Shown here: positions 46,336 to 57,100 of the stretch, piece by piece
How the letters are laid out: every line of letters starts with the position of its first letter
Numbering within the stretch: the stretch's first letter is position 1
Assembly: GCA_963781805.1 (NCBI GenBank)
Contig: CAWAHF010000004.1
Span: forward strand, 1,240,001-1,304,000
Length of the DNA stretch: 64,000 bases
Source of the DNA: JAFGPL01 sp963781805
Lineage (GTDB): Bacteria; Bacteroidota; Bacteroidia; Bacteroidales; UBA10428
Reading direction: 5' to 3'
Position numbers and translations under genes: made by a program
Notes under the pieces: model-generated
Database searches by the model: none
What the model was told of the DNA's origin: nothing
Seen by the model: the letters and a program-made list of their open reading frames with translations, nothing else

Positions 46336-47214
46336 TCAATTGCACTTCAATTCTACAGGATTTTCAAGTTTAACAGGCGAAAGAGTATACCCTTTTTGTT
46401 TTAAGAGATTGATTAGTCCCTTTTCACCGGGAAGATGTCCTGCCCCTACTGCAATCATAAACGTGTTATCCGTTAGCAGGCTGTCAATTTTAGCTGCCAT
46501 TCTTATATTTCTTTCATCCAGGAATTCATTTTTAAGACTAACCATTGTTTCATCTTCCTGCATCGATCGAAGCAATTCATTCAATTTTGATTTACGATAG
46601 TCGCAAACCATTGAATCCAAATCAGAGATCGTTTTCTCCGGATGTTTCAAAAAATCAACTAAACTCGCCAACGGTATAGATTCCAATAATTTAAATTGTT
46701 CGTCAAACGTTTCGAGTCCAACGACTTCTTTGTGCATCTCAGTACCCTTTTGGTAGATATATTCATCGAGAGTGACCTCCATATCGCCCGGAAGCATATT
46801 TTCCATAACCACAGACAGTAATGCCACAGGCTTAAATCTTTCAAAGAATACAAATTTCATCCCGGTAATTTTTTCTACTACTTTATCAATGGTGTCATAA
46901 TCCTTAGTTGTGAATATATCTTTCAGGGTACTATCACCCGGTAGAAACAGCATATTGGAATACTGAAGCATATTCATTGGATTTAAATCAAGTTCCAATG
47001 CCAGCTTATCACAGGTTTTCAAACAACCCACTACCGTATCGGCATATGCAAATACACGTTTATCTTTCAGGTGAATGGTTCCGTATAAATATGAATTATT
47101 GTTTTTTATATCTGATATTCTCCATAACAATGAATTCTGAGAAAAAACACAAAAATCAGGTAATACTAAGATTAACAGTATAAATAACTTTAATTCAATA
47201 AATTTCTTTTTCAT
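46336..47214 (-). CDS. TraB/GumN family protein
   Basis: This 292-residue protein has an N-terminal signal or anchor (MKKKFIELKLFILLILVLPDFCVFSQ), then SLLWRISDIKNNNSYLYGTIHLKD (about 27-50), LALELDLNP (about 91-99), and GAGHLPGEKGLINLLKQKGY near the C-terminus, which together mark the TraB/GumN (TIKI-like) family. Members are proposed metalloproteases or regulators, and bacterial members have unproven function. It is the last gene of a four-gene minus-strand operon, 6 bp after the MutS-like gene. Export to the periplasm is likely. Confidence 0.85.
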   Translation of the reverse strand: MKKKFIELKLFILLILVLPDFCVFSQNSLLWRISDIKNNNSYLYGTIHLKDKRVFAYADTVVGCLKTCDKLALELDLNPMNMLQYSNMLFLPGDSTLKDIFTTKDYDTIDKVVEKITGMKFVFFERFKPVALLSVVMENMLPGDMEVTLDEYIYQKGTEMHKEVVGLETFDEQFKLLESIPLASLVDFLKHPEKTISDLDSMVCDYRKSKLNELLRSMQEDETMVSLKNEFLDERNIRMAAKIDSLLTDNTFMIAVGAGHLPGEKGLINLLKQKGYTLSPVKLENPVELKCN

Positions 47215-47220
47215 GGTTTC

Positions 47221-49020
47221 TCAATTTTCAATCAAAATACCCATTTGTTTCATTAAAAGGGATGCATTCATTTTTTGCGTCACCCCTTCATACAGCTTGT
47301 AATCGAAAAAAATCTCAGCGCCGTTTATTTCAATTTCAAAGCACTTGTTTTTTAAATGTTGAGGCAGTTCTTTTTCCATGGCTGCCAAATCAAGATCATG
47401 CGTGGCAATAAGTCCCGTACCGTTTAATTTAACTATTTGTCTGAGAATAGCCCGTGAACCTTTTTGTTTGTCGGTTGAATTTGTTCCTTTCAATATTTCA
47501 TCAAGAACAACAAAGAGTGTTTCTCCTGCCCGTAACCTGTCAATAAGTTCCTTCAGTCGTTTAAGTTCAGCAAAGAAGTAGGATTCATTTTTTTGCAGAG
47601 AATCACTGGTTCGCATGCTACTGAAAATCTGAAGAGGCCTAAATCTGGCATGCTTTGCACAAATGGGAGCTCCAATCATAGAAAGTAACAGGTTGATAGC
47701 CACTGTTCGCAGAAAAGTACTTTTGCCCGCCATATTTGCCCCGGTGACAATGATAAATTCTCCCGTATTCGAGAGTATAATGTCGTTATTAACTCTCTCA
47801 TCTCTATGAATTAAAGGATGGCCTGCTTCCTTAAAATCGATAATAATAGTTGCATCGGGTTCGGGAAAATCAAATCCCGGATTGTTATAACCATAGTTTG
47901 CAAGACTACACAGAACATCAAAATCACCAAGTGTTTCAATCCACTCCCGTACTTTGTTCCTGTTTTCTGATTTCCATTTTTCAAGTCTTATCATACATTG
48001 AATATCCCATAGTAAAAAACCATTGAGCAATACTCCGACAATTAGATTCAACCTGTTATCAAATGAAGCAATCAATTTCGCCAGTTTATTTATCCTGACT
48101 CTTGCAGAATCATTGCCAGACTTCAATGAATCTTTCATTTTAGTCAGCTGAACTGACGAAAAATCTTCTTCCTCAATATATCGTAAAAGCCTGTCGTATT
48201 TTCGAAATGTTTCAAGTCTTTTTCCAAGATCAAAATTGACTCTGTTATTGTATCTGAGATGCATTGATGTGACAAAGAGTTGTACAAGGAAAATCAATAC
48301 AAGGTTCTGAATGAATGAATAATCTACAATGACTGCTGCAAACGCTCCAATTGAAATTATCGGAAACAAATAAATCAATATATGATAAACCTTTTTTCTA
48401 TAATACCTGAATTCTTTCTGAAGCCAACTCTCAATATCAGAAAAATCACCGGCATTTTCCCCGTTAAGCATTCCCGTTGCCCGGAAATTCTGGCGCAAAT
48501 CCAGTTTTGGCAAGAGATCTTTTATGGCTTCCTGATTGTTTTTAATAGACTGAGTCTCAGTAAAAGGATTAGCTAACAAATATGCCAACTTTTCTTTTCC
48601 CCTGTGCGTAGTTGTTCTGTTAAGATACTGAAAGAGCGAACCTTCGCCAAAAATGTCCAAATCGTGTGTGTAAGGATGTTCAGGATCAGAAAATTCGGCA
48701 CCATTTGGAAATTGAGCATATTGATTCGCAAGTGTCTCAATTTCTTCCTGATTAATCTTTTTAAGATTTGAAATAATTGTTCTTTTTCGCTGTAAAAAGT
48801 TATATCTTTTTATCTGCATAAAAAACAAAAATGTAAATAAGAACGATGCTATAATTCCCAGTATAGTATTAATTCTAACGACATAAAAGAGTGAAAAAAA
48901 AATTAGTAGAAATGTTATTAACCGGAACAAAGATATCAGTGCCAGTTGCTTCCTGATTTGATTCAAATCATCAGAAAATTTTTGAACACGCAATGTATAG
49001 GTATCTTCTATAGAATTCAT
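47221..49020 (-). CDS. Membrane-anchored MutS-family ATPase
   Basis: This 599-residue protein has an ATPase domain of the MutS type in its C-terminal half: Walker A TGANMAGKSTFLRTVA (about 422-437), the S-loop region SMRTSDSLQKNESYF (about 468-482), Walker B LFVVLDEILKGTNSTDKQKG, then IATHDLDLAAM. The N-terminal part has two hydrophobic pairs, about 29-67 and about 216-253, predicted to span the membrane, and no mismatch-recognition domain I. It belongs to a MutS-like branch seen in Bacteroidota whose role is unknown; mismatch repair is unlikely given the membrane segments. It is encoded 6 bp from neighbours on both sides. Confidence 0.88.
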   Translation of the reverse strand: MNSIEDTYTLRVQKFSDDLNQIRKQLALISLFRLITFLLIFFSLFYVVRINTILGIIASFLFTFLFFMQIKRYNFLQRKRTIISNLKKINQEEIETLANQYAQFPNGAEFSDPEHPYTHDLDIFGEGSLFQYLNRTTTHRGKEKLAYLLANPFTETQSIKNNQEAIKDLLPKLDLRQNFRATGMLNGENAGDFSDIESWLQKEFRYYRKKVYHILIYLFPIISIGAFAAVIVDYSFIQNLVLIFLVQLFVTSMHLRYNNRVNFDLGKRLETFRKYDRLLRYIEEEDFSSVQLTKMKDSLKSGNDSARVRINKLAKLIASFDNRLNLIVGVLLNGFLLWDIQCMIRLEKWKSENRNKVREWIETLGDFDVLCSLANYGYNNPGFDFPEPDATIIIDFKEAGHPLIHRDERVNNDIILSNTGEFIIVTGANMAGKSTFLRTVAINLLLSMIGAPICAKHARFRPLQIFSSMRTSDSLQKNESYFFAELKRLKELIDRLRAGETLFVVLDEILKGTNSTDKQKGSRAILRQIVKLNGTGLIATHDLDLAAMEKELPQHLKNKCFEIEINGAEIFFDYKLYEGVTQKMNASLLMKQMGILIEN

Positions 49021-49026
49021 AAAATC

Positions 49027-49803
49027 TTAGATTTCAAGGGCAATAACATTAAACGTAGTCTTATAATTGTTATTATATGTTCCTGTTGTATCAAAAAGCC
49101 AGTTCCATTTGCAAACATTTTTACCGGAAGGCAATTTTGTATAAAGCAGTTTTTTTTTATTTACCCGGACATCATCCATTGTACTTATTAATTCTTCATA
49201 ATCCGTTATCAGACAACTTTTGTTTGCCGGAAGTGAATCAATATGGCTCTTTTGAATTTTGGCTCTAAGGATATTCATTTCAGCATCCGGGTAAATATCT
49301 GTATTTTTTAAATAATCAACAATTAAAATATCAAGTTGATTCAGAATATTTAACGATATGTAGCCATCAGTTTCGGCAATAGGCGAAAATCCGGAAAATA
49401 AAAAATCCTCAATTTCGATTTTAACACCTGTTTTCCTGTAATCTTTTACAACACTATAAACCTGGGATATTATTCCACCGGTAATATCGTCGGCTACAAA
49501 ATAAAAACTTCTGAAATTCTTTAACTTGTGCAATATTTGTGAAGGATGGAAAATATCATAAAAGTAAACCTTATCCAAATGAGTCTTAAAAAATTCGATT
49601 GGCAGATCTAATAACCAACCGCTTCCTAGCACAGAAAGAGTCCTGAATTTATTCCTGCGTATAAATTCGGTAATATACTTTTTAGTATTATGCAGGTGTT
49701 GTTCCCAGTTATCAGCCTCGTTGATATACCTTCTCAGGATACCTGACTGATCAGAAATAAAATTCATCCTCCGTAGAATCCGGCGGGACAAAAAAACTGT
49801 CAT
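49027..49803 (-). CDS. Methyltransferase-like hypothetical protein
   Basis: This 258-residue soluble protein is not clearly recognised. The segment FRTLSVLGSGWLLDLPIEFF (about 52-71) resembles the glycine-rich SAM-binding motif I of Rossmann methyltransferases, and VYFYDIFHPSQILHKLKN (about 78-95) would be the acidic motif II region. A late LDILIVDYLKN fits strand 4. A catalytic motif is not obvious. Alternative starts include ATG at 49767. It is the second gene of the lipoprotein-methyltransferase-MutS-TraB operon, 6 bp before the MutS-like gene, so it may work with it at the membrane. Confidence 0.55.
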   Translation of the reverse strand: MTVFLSRRILRRMNFISDQSGILRRYINEADNWEQHLHNTKKYITEFIRRNKFRTLSVLGSGWLLDLPIEFFKTHLDKVYFYDIFHPSQILHKLKNFRSFYFVADDITGGIISQVYSVVKDYRKTGVKIEIEDFLFSGFSPIAETDGYISLNILNQLDILIVDYLKNTDIYPDAEMNILRAKIQKSHIDSLPANKSCLITDYEELISTMDDVRVNKKKLLYTKLPSGKNVCKWNWLFDTTGTYNNNYKTTFNVIALEI

Positions 49804-49841
49804 AAAACTTTTTAATACTAATTAATCGAAATAAACTTCAG

Positions 49842-50300
49842 CTAAGGATGAGCGTACGTTTCTGTAATAGAATAAATGTTACTTAGTGAATCTGCAAAAT
49901 ACATTCTTGTTTGGAGCTGAGATCCATCAAGCTTAAGAATTTCATATTCATTGACATAATCAATAATACCTTTATAAAGTTTGGTTTCACTATCGTTGAA
50001 AGACCAAACACCCATTTCCCAAACATCAGGATTATTAGGACTGTATTTGCTGGCGCCTTCCATATTTACATAGGTACCCGAAGAATAATAGTAAAACAGA
50101 TCATCCCTGATATATGCCGGCATAACTGCATAATAATCTACTATTGTACCAATATTTGTCGGATAGGGAGGACTATATGTGCTTGTTGTCAATATCCACG
50201 GCCCTTTGGTGAGAAGATCGGTATTCGTCAGTGAATCATTTTTTCCACATGAAACTAAAAAAGCAACAATAAACAGGGAGGTAAATAAATACTTCTTCAT
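49842..50300 (-). CDS. Small lipoprotein of unknown function
   Basis: This 152-residue lipoprotein has signal MKKYLFTSLFIVAFLVSC (lipobox Cys about residue 18). The mature part has LLTKGPWILTTSTYSPPYP and VWEMGVWSFNDSETKLYKG, a pattern like the lipocalin-like small lipoproteins of Bacteroidota. No enzyme motif is seen. The gene is first in the minus-strand operon, 38 bp before the methyltransferase-like gene. A near-consensus box, TATCTTTA on the minus strand at 50320-50327, lies 19 bases before its ATG. Confidence 0.65.
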   Translation of the reverse strand: MKKYLFTSLFIVAFLVSCGKNDSLTNTDLLTKGPWILTTSTYSPPYPTNIGTIVDYYAVMPAYIRDDLFYYYSSGTYVNMEGASKYSPNNPDVWEMGVWSFNDSETKLYKGIIDYVNEYEILKLDGSQLQTRMYFADSLSNIYSITETYAHP

Positions 50301-50453
50301 GGTATTAGTATTAGATGCGTAAAGATATTAAATTTTTAGATTGCCAGAGGATTTAATAGATAAACACGTTTAAAACACAAAAATTTTGGTAATACCAATC
50401 AACGAATTTGTCATAAAATTTAAAGTGTTTGTGGAAAAAACAATAGAATTAAC

Positions 50454-50482
50454 TTGTATCATAGCTCCGTTTCTTAACTTTA
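50454..50482 (+). promoter_or_regulatory. Candidate promoter of the surface protein operon
   Basis: TTG at 50454-50456, an 18-base spacer, and TAACTTTA at 50475-50482 (one mismatch to TAnnTTTG) match the Bacteroidota sigma-70-type arrangement. The RNA would start about 15 bases before the ATG at 50505. Confidence 0.45.
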
Positions 50483-50504
50483 ACCCAAAATTAAAAGTCT
50501 AATT

Positions 50505-51149
50505 ATGAAAATTGGAAGATCATTCCTACTCCAACGCATTTTACCTGGCATAATAACAATTATTCTTCCACTTGGTATAAATGCTCAAACATCAATGCAA
50601 TTAAAAGTAAAACAGCCTTTAGTTCTCACAGTTAATGCAGGATCTGATGTTACCATAAATGCGGGATTCAGCACAGTACTTGGTGGATCTCCAACTGCGA
50701 CCGGCGGTACTGGCAGCTTAACCTATCAGTGGAGCTATCCGGAATACCTGAACAATGCCACAGTAATTAATCCCGTTGCAGAACCACCTGGAAATCTAAA
50801 CTTTAAGGTAACGGTAACAGATGAAAATAAATGTACAGCTTCAGACGAAGTTTTTGTAACTGTTATTGGTGGGACATCCATAGATGAAAACGAAGCTGAG
50901 TCCAGCGTAAAAATATTTCCTAATCCTACCTCAGGTATATTTACTCTTAGCCTTGAAAATCTGAAGTCACCAGATATTCAGGTTACTATAGTTGATATAT
51001 CTGGAAAAATAGTTTATAAGTCCGTAATTAAAAATTCCGAATTTTCAATTACTTCAGATATCGATATTTCTGACTTATCAAAGGGATACTATTTTCTTCA
51101 TATAGATGGTAATCTTGAATCAATTTACAGACAAATCATCCTTAAATAA
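50505..51149 (+). CDS. T9SS type A sorting-domain protein with PKD/SprB-like repeat
   Basis: This 214-residue exported protein has an N-terminal signal (about 1-27), ending INAQT. A PKD/SprB-type domain covers about 40-125 (VNAGSDVTINAGFSTVLGG, TGGTGSLTYQWSYPE, FKVTVTDENKCTASDEVFV). The last 80 residues (VKIFPNPTSGIFTLSLEN, VTIVDISGKIVYK, YYFLHI) form a T9SS type A sorting domain. It is likely a small surface or released adhesin-like protein. It is followed within 17 bp by the giant FISUMP protein and is probably cotranscribed with it. Confidence 0.9.
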   Translation: MKIGRSFLLQRILPGIITIILPLGINAQTSMQLKVKQPLVLTVNAGSDVTINAGFSTVLGGSPTATGGTGSLTYQWSYPEYLNNATVINPVAEPPGNLNFKVTVTDENKCTASDEVFVTVIGGTSIDENEAESSVKIFPNPTSGIFTLSLENLKSPDIQVTIVDISGKIVYKSVIKNSEFSITSDIDISDLSKGYYFLHIDGNLESIYRQIILK

Positions 51150-51166
51150 CCTTATAGTTAATAATC

Positions 51167-54100
51167 ATGGCAAAGCATACTATATCAATAAAAGTATATT
51201 TCATTCTAATATTTGTTCTTTTCTTATTTCATTCAAATTTTGATTTAAATGCTCAATATCTGATCAATGGAGCAAACAAAATTCACTACGAGAACGATTC
51301 TGTAATATTGCATGTTGACAATGTTAGAGGTTCAGTTCAGTGGCAGGTTTCAGGAGATAAACTACTTTGGCAGGATATAGCAGGCGAAACTGAAGTTTCT
51401 CTTACAATGCATATTGATAGTTCAGCATTTTACAGGGCAAAGATTACTGATGGGACGTGTAATCCAATATACTCAGATACTGTAATGGTAGCCCAGGTTT
51501 ATGATAATAGAGATAACCAGGTATATAATGCCGTTAGAATTGGATATCAATGGTGGATGGCTGAAAATCTAAATTTTAGGATAACCGGAAATTCATGGTA
51601 TTATAACAACGACAGTTCAATCTATGCAAATAAATATGGCAGACTGTATAATTGGACAGGAGCGAATGCAAGCTGTCCGTCAGACTGGCATCTTCCAAGT
51701 GATTTGGAATGGATAATACTGGAAATGAAACTTGGAATGAATAAGTTACAAGCTGATTCAATTCAATGGAGAGGTACGGATGAAGGAACTAAGTTAAAGC
51801 AACAGGGAACCTTTAATTTTAATGCTTCCTTGGGGGGATTCAGATTAGCGTACCAAACATTCGGATATATTGAATCCAGCGGTACGTTTTGGACGTCGAC
51901 CGAATATGATGAAAATACTGCATGGTACAGAGGAATTGGTTCAGAACCAAAAGTTCATCGTTTGAATTATGGAAAAGATTTGGGTTTTTCGGTCAGATGT
52001 GTTAGAAATTCTCCGCCCATTGTATATTCCAACACTGTTACCAACCTAACAACCTATGCAGGAACAGCAAATGGTGAAATTATTGTTGATGGTGGTGCAA
52101 TTGTTACTGCACGCGGATTCTGCTGGAGCACTTCTCCTTCGCCCGATGTGAATAATAGCCATGTATCGCTGAGCGGAAGTATCGGGACATTTGCATCGAT
52201 GTTTTCCGGATTAAGTAAAAACACTACCTATTACTTAAGAGCATTTGCATCAAATAGTTTTGGAACATATTATGGAGACAATATTACTTTTAAAACTCCG
52301 CTTAACTCAGTGCCAACTGTATTCACGGATAAAGCCTCATCGATTACTATGAATTCTGCTCTTATAGGGGGTTCGGTGTTGGATGATGGTGGATCAGCCA
52401 TAAAATCCAAGGGCCTCTGCTGGGATTCCTTACCTTCTCCTGATTTTTCATCTGTTGTAATTTCCAAAGGAACCGGTACAGCCGGATTTACATCAACCCT
52501 TTCAGGATTGAAAATCAATCATGAATATCATGTAAGAGCTTATGCCGTTAATAATGTTGACACAGCATATGGTGAGGAGGTTGTTTTTGAAACATTACCC
52601 ATAAATCCCCTCGATACAATTATTGATAATCGAGATGGAAAATCTTATGAAATAGTTAAAATAGGTTATCAATGGTGGTTATCAGATAATCTGGATTACT
52701 TTACTCCTGGCGGTTCGTGGTATTATGATGGTGACAGTGCCTCAAATTCCTCAACATTCGGTAAATTATATAATTGGGAAACTGCACTGAACGCTTGTCC
52801 TTCGGGTTGGCATCTTCCATCGGATGATGAATGGAAAATTCTTGAATCGGAAGTGGGAATGAATTCTTCTGTCCTTGAGAATACAGATTGGCGAGGAACA
52901 AATCAGGGAGATCAACTTAAGAAAAACGGAACATCAGGCTTAGATATTTTATTGGGTGGATTTAAGGATACAAATGATCAATTTCTCTATCTTAATTCCA
53001 GTGGCACATACTGGACTTCTACATCCTATTCAACTGATAATGCATGGTATAGGGGATTTGGAACTGAACCAACTATTCACAGGTTTAATTTTGATAAGGA
53101 TATGGCTTTTTCAGTGCGCTGTGTAAGGGATAATACACCAATTATTGAAGCACATATTCTTAAAGATTCAACCACCAGAAACTCTGCAGTAATTCAGTCA
53201 GAGATCATTTATGATGGTGGTGATGTCGTGTCTTCAAGTGGATTATGCTGGAGTATTATGCCAAATCCCGATTTATTAGCTAACCGGATTAACTCGGGAA
53301 GCGGTTTGGGAATTTTCAATACAAAAATTACAGGATTGGTTCCTAATAATACATATTATGTAAGGGCTTTTGCCATCAATAAATTTGATACAGCTTATAG
53401 TGATAATATATCTTTTATTTCAATTGGAAAACCGGTAATTTCAACCAGCCCGATAGTAAATATTACAACAACCTCGGCTGCAAGTGGTGGAAATATTACC
53501 GATGATGGCGGTGCAAGCATTTTATCTCGTGGAGTTTGCTGGAATATATTACCAAATCCTACGATAAAAAACAGCAAAACCAGCAATGGTGCAAGTATAG
53601 GAATTTATACAAGCTCCCTTAGCGGATTATCCCCTAATACGGAATATTATCTAAGAGCCTATGCAAGAACAGCATATGATACTGTTTACGGTATGGAAAG
53701 AAGTTTTATAACATCTCCAACCAGCCAGGAAGACAGTATCAAAGATACAAGAGACGGAAAAATGTATAATATTGTTAAAATAGGGGATCAATGGTGGTTT
53801 GCAGAAAACTTAAATTTCGCTAGTGCAAATTCATGGTGTTATGAAAATAACCCGGCCTATTGTGATACGTTCGGAAAACTATATACATGGAATGCTGCTC
53901 TGAACAGTTGCCCCTTTGGTTGGCATTTGCCAAGAGATAATGAATTCAAAACTCTTGAAAGGTATTTGGGAATGGATTCTATTGCGGCTGAACAAATTGA
54001 GTGGAGAGGTACAGATGAGGGAACACGCTTAAAAATAGGATCACCAATTGGATTTAATATTGAATTTGGAGGATTCAGACTTGAAAACAGTACCTTCAAT

Positions 54101-57100
54101 TATGTAAATTCAAGTGCAACACTCTGGACATCGGACGAAACATCAGCTACTGAAGCCTGGTATAGAGGTTTCGGCACAACTGATCAAAAAATTCACCGAT
54201 ACTATTATGCTAAAGATATGGGATTTTCTGTAAGATGTATTAAAACGAATTCTCCTCAACTATTGATTGATTCAGTCTATAACATTACAAAGACCTCGTC
54301 AAAAATAGACGCAAAAGTTTTGTCGGATGGCGGCGTAAATGTAACTGAAAGAGGAATTTGTTATGGCTTAACACATAATCCCACCATACTTAGTGGTAAA
54401 TTTATTTCAGGTAGTGGTGTCGGCTCATTTACTGTTTTGTTATCCGGATTAACAACAAATAGAACTTATTATGCAAGAGCTTATGCAATTAATAATTATG
54501 ATACTGCATACAGTACTGAAATATCATTTATTTCCATAACAAAACCAATTGTAACGACATCAAGTGTTTCCTCCCTTGCCAAAACAACTGCATTTGTTGG
54601 TGGTAATGTGACGGATGATGGAGGATCCACTATCCTTGAACGAGGGGTCTGTTATGGAATTACACCTCATCCGGTTTCGACAGGAAGTCATCTTGCAATC
54701 GGAACTGGTACAGGATCTTTTTCTGCAACTTTGTCCGGACTAAATCCCAATAGAACCTATTACCTGAGAGCCTATGCAATGAATGTCAAAGGAGTCTCTT
54801 ATGGTAGTGAATATACTTTTAAAACATTACCATTTTATCTGAAAGGTACTTTAACTGATTCCAGGGATAGCAAAATCTATTCAAAGATAAAAATTGGCGA
54901 GCAATGGTGGTTTGCCGAAAACTTAAATTTCGCAAGTGCAAATTCATGGTGCTTTGAAAACAACACATCAAATTGCGACACATTAGGAAGATTGTATCTT
55001 TATACTGCATCGATTAACGTCTGTCCGACACATTGGCACCTGCCTTCCGATAATGAATGGAAGACGATGGAAACCGAATTGGGAATCATTAATCCCGATA
55101 ATACAGGCTGGAGAGGAATTGATCAGGGTACACAGCTAAAGGATGAAGGATCTTCCGGATTTGATGTTCTTATGGGTGGTTTTAGAAACACAAGTGGCGA
55201 TTTCGTAGAATATGGTACCAGTGGTACCTTCTGGACATCAACTTCTGCATCAACTAATGATGCCTGGTACAGAGGTTTTGGACTACCTGATGTCGGAGTT
55301 CACAGAGATATATTTGACAAAGGTTATAGTTTTTCAGTAAGATGCCTGAAAGATACATTACCGGTTGTATCTACTTCTACTATTGGTGTTGTTACGGATA
55401 GTTCTGTCGTTTGCGGAGGTGAAATCACCTATGATGGAGGTAAAAATGTTATCGCTCGGGGTATTTGTATTGCTATAACAAGTAATCCTACAATAGCAAA
55501 TGATACGACTAATAATGGAATAGGTATAGGTGCATTTGTAAGTTATAAAAAAGGTCTCCTTCCAGGAACACATTATAATGTCAGGGCATATGCAACTAAT
55601 AGCGAAGGCACATCTTACGGTTTACAAACAAGTTTTACCACTGCAACAACCAAACCAAAAGTAATTACAACGGTTGCCAGCTCAATTACAGATAGCAGCG
55701 CTCATTCAGGTGGTAATGTGACATCGACTGGCGGAGCCTCTGTAAATGCCAGGGGAATATGCTGGAGCACCAGTCCAAATCCTTTGGTCGAAACGAGCGA
55801 CACCACACAAACTGGAACAGGTCCCGGAGTTTATACAAGTACTTTGAAAAATTTAGCACCAAATACTAAATATTATTACAGGGCTTATGCCACTAATAGT
55901 GCTGGATTGACAGGATATGGATTAGAATATAATTTTACAACTCTAATTGGTTATCCTAAAGTAACCACAAGTATAATCACAACCATTACTGATTCTTCAG
56001 CTACCGGAGGTGGAAATGTTACGTCAACCGGAGGAGTCCCAGTCATGGCCAGAGGTATTTGCTGGGGCCTGGCGGCTAATCCGACAATTATAAATGATTC
56101 CACAAATAATGGTACAGGTCCGGGAATATTCACAAGTCTGATGAAGAACCTGCAACCCAATAAAACATACTTTGTCAGAGCCTATGCAATAAATAGTAAA
56201 GGTCCGGCTTATGGAAATCAGGTATCTTTTACTACTTCTGCTGCATTGCCGCAGGTTACAACTTCGGGCATAAGTGCTATCACATTTTCAACAGCTTCTG
56301 GTGGCGGAAATGTTTTATCTGACGGAGGAAGTGCCATTATGGCAAGAGGAGTATGTTGGTCGACCGGTATTACACCAACGATCTCGAATTCAAAAACAAC
56401 AGATGGAGTAAGCACAGGAACTTTTGTCAGCTCAATTACCGGCCTTACAAGAAATACCAAATATTATGTTAGAGCCTACGCAACAAACAGCCTGAATACA
56501 GCCTATGGTGATACAATAAGTTTCCGGACAAAAGCAGAATTGCCTGAATTAACAACAACAGTCATTTCATCATTAACAGATAGCTCGGCTATTTCTGGCG
56601 GAACAATAACTGATAATGGAGGAGCCCCGATAGTATCTAAAGGTGTTTGTTGGAATACGACAGGAAATCCCACCATTACAAATGATACTACCCTGAATGG
56701 TTCGGGAAGCACAACATTTATCAGCAGCTTAAAAGGTTTAATCAGTTCAACTACCTATTACGTAAAAGCTTATGCACAAAACAGTGCAGGATATAATTAC
56801 GGTAATGAAATCGTTTTCAAGACTCTTAATGAAACGGATACACTAAAGGATTTAAGAGACAATCAGAAATACCTGACCGTTAAAATTGGTACTAATTGGT
56901 GGATGGCACAGAATCTGAATTACAGGGATACAGGTACGGTTTATTATAACAACGACAGTATAAACAATGCAATGAAATATGGCAGGTTATATACCTGGAG
57001 TTCCATGATGAAAGGCTCAGCTTCAAACGATTTGGTTCCAGGTACTGTACAGGGAGTTTGCCCGACAGGTTGGCATATCCCCGGTAATACAGAATGGAAT

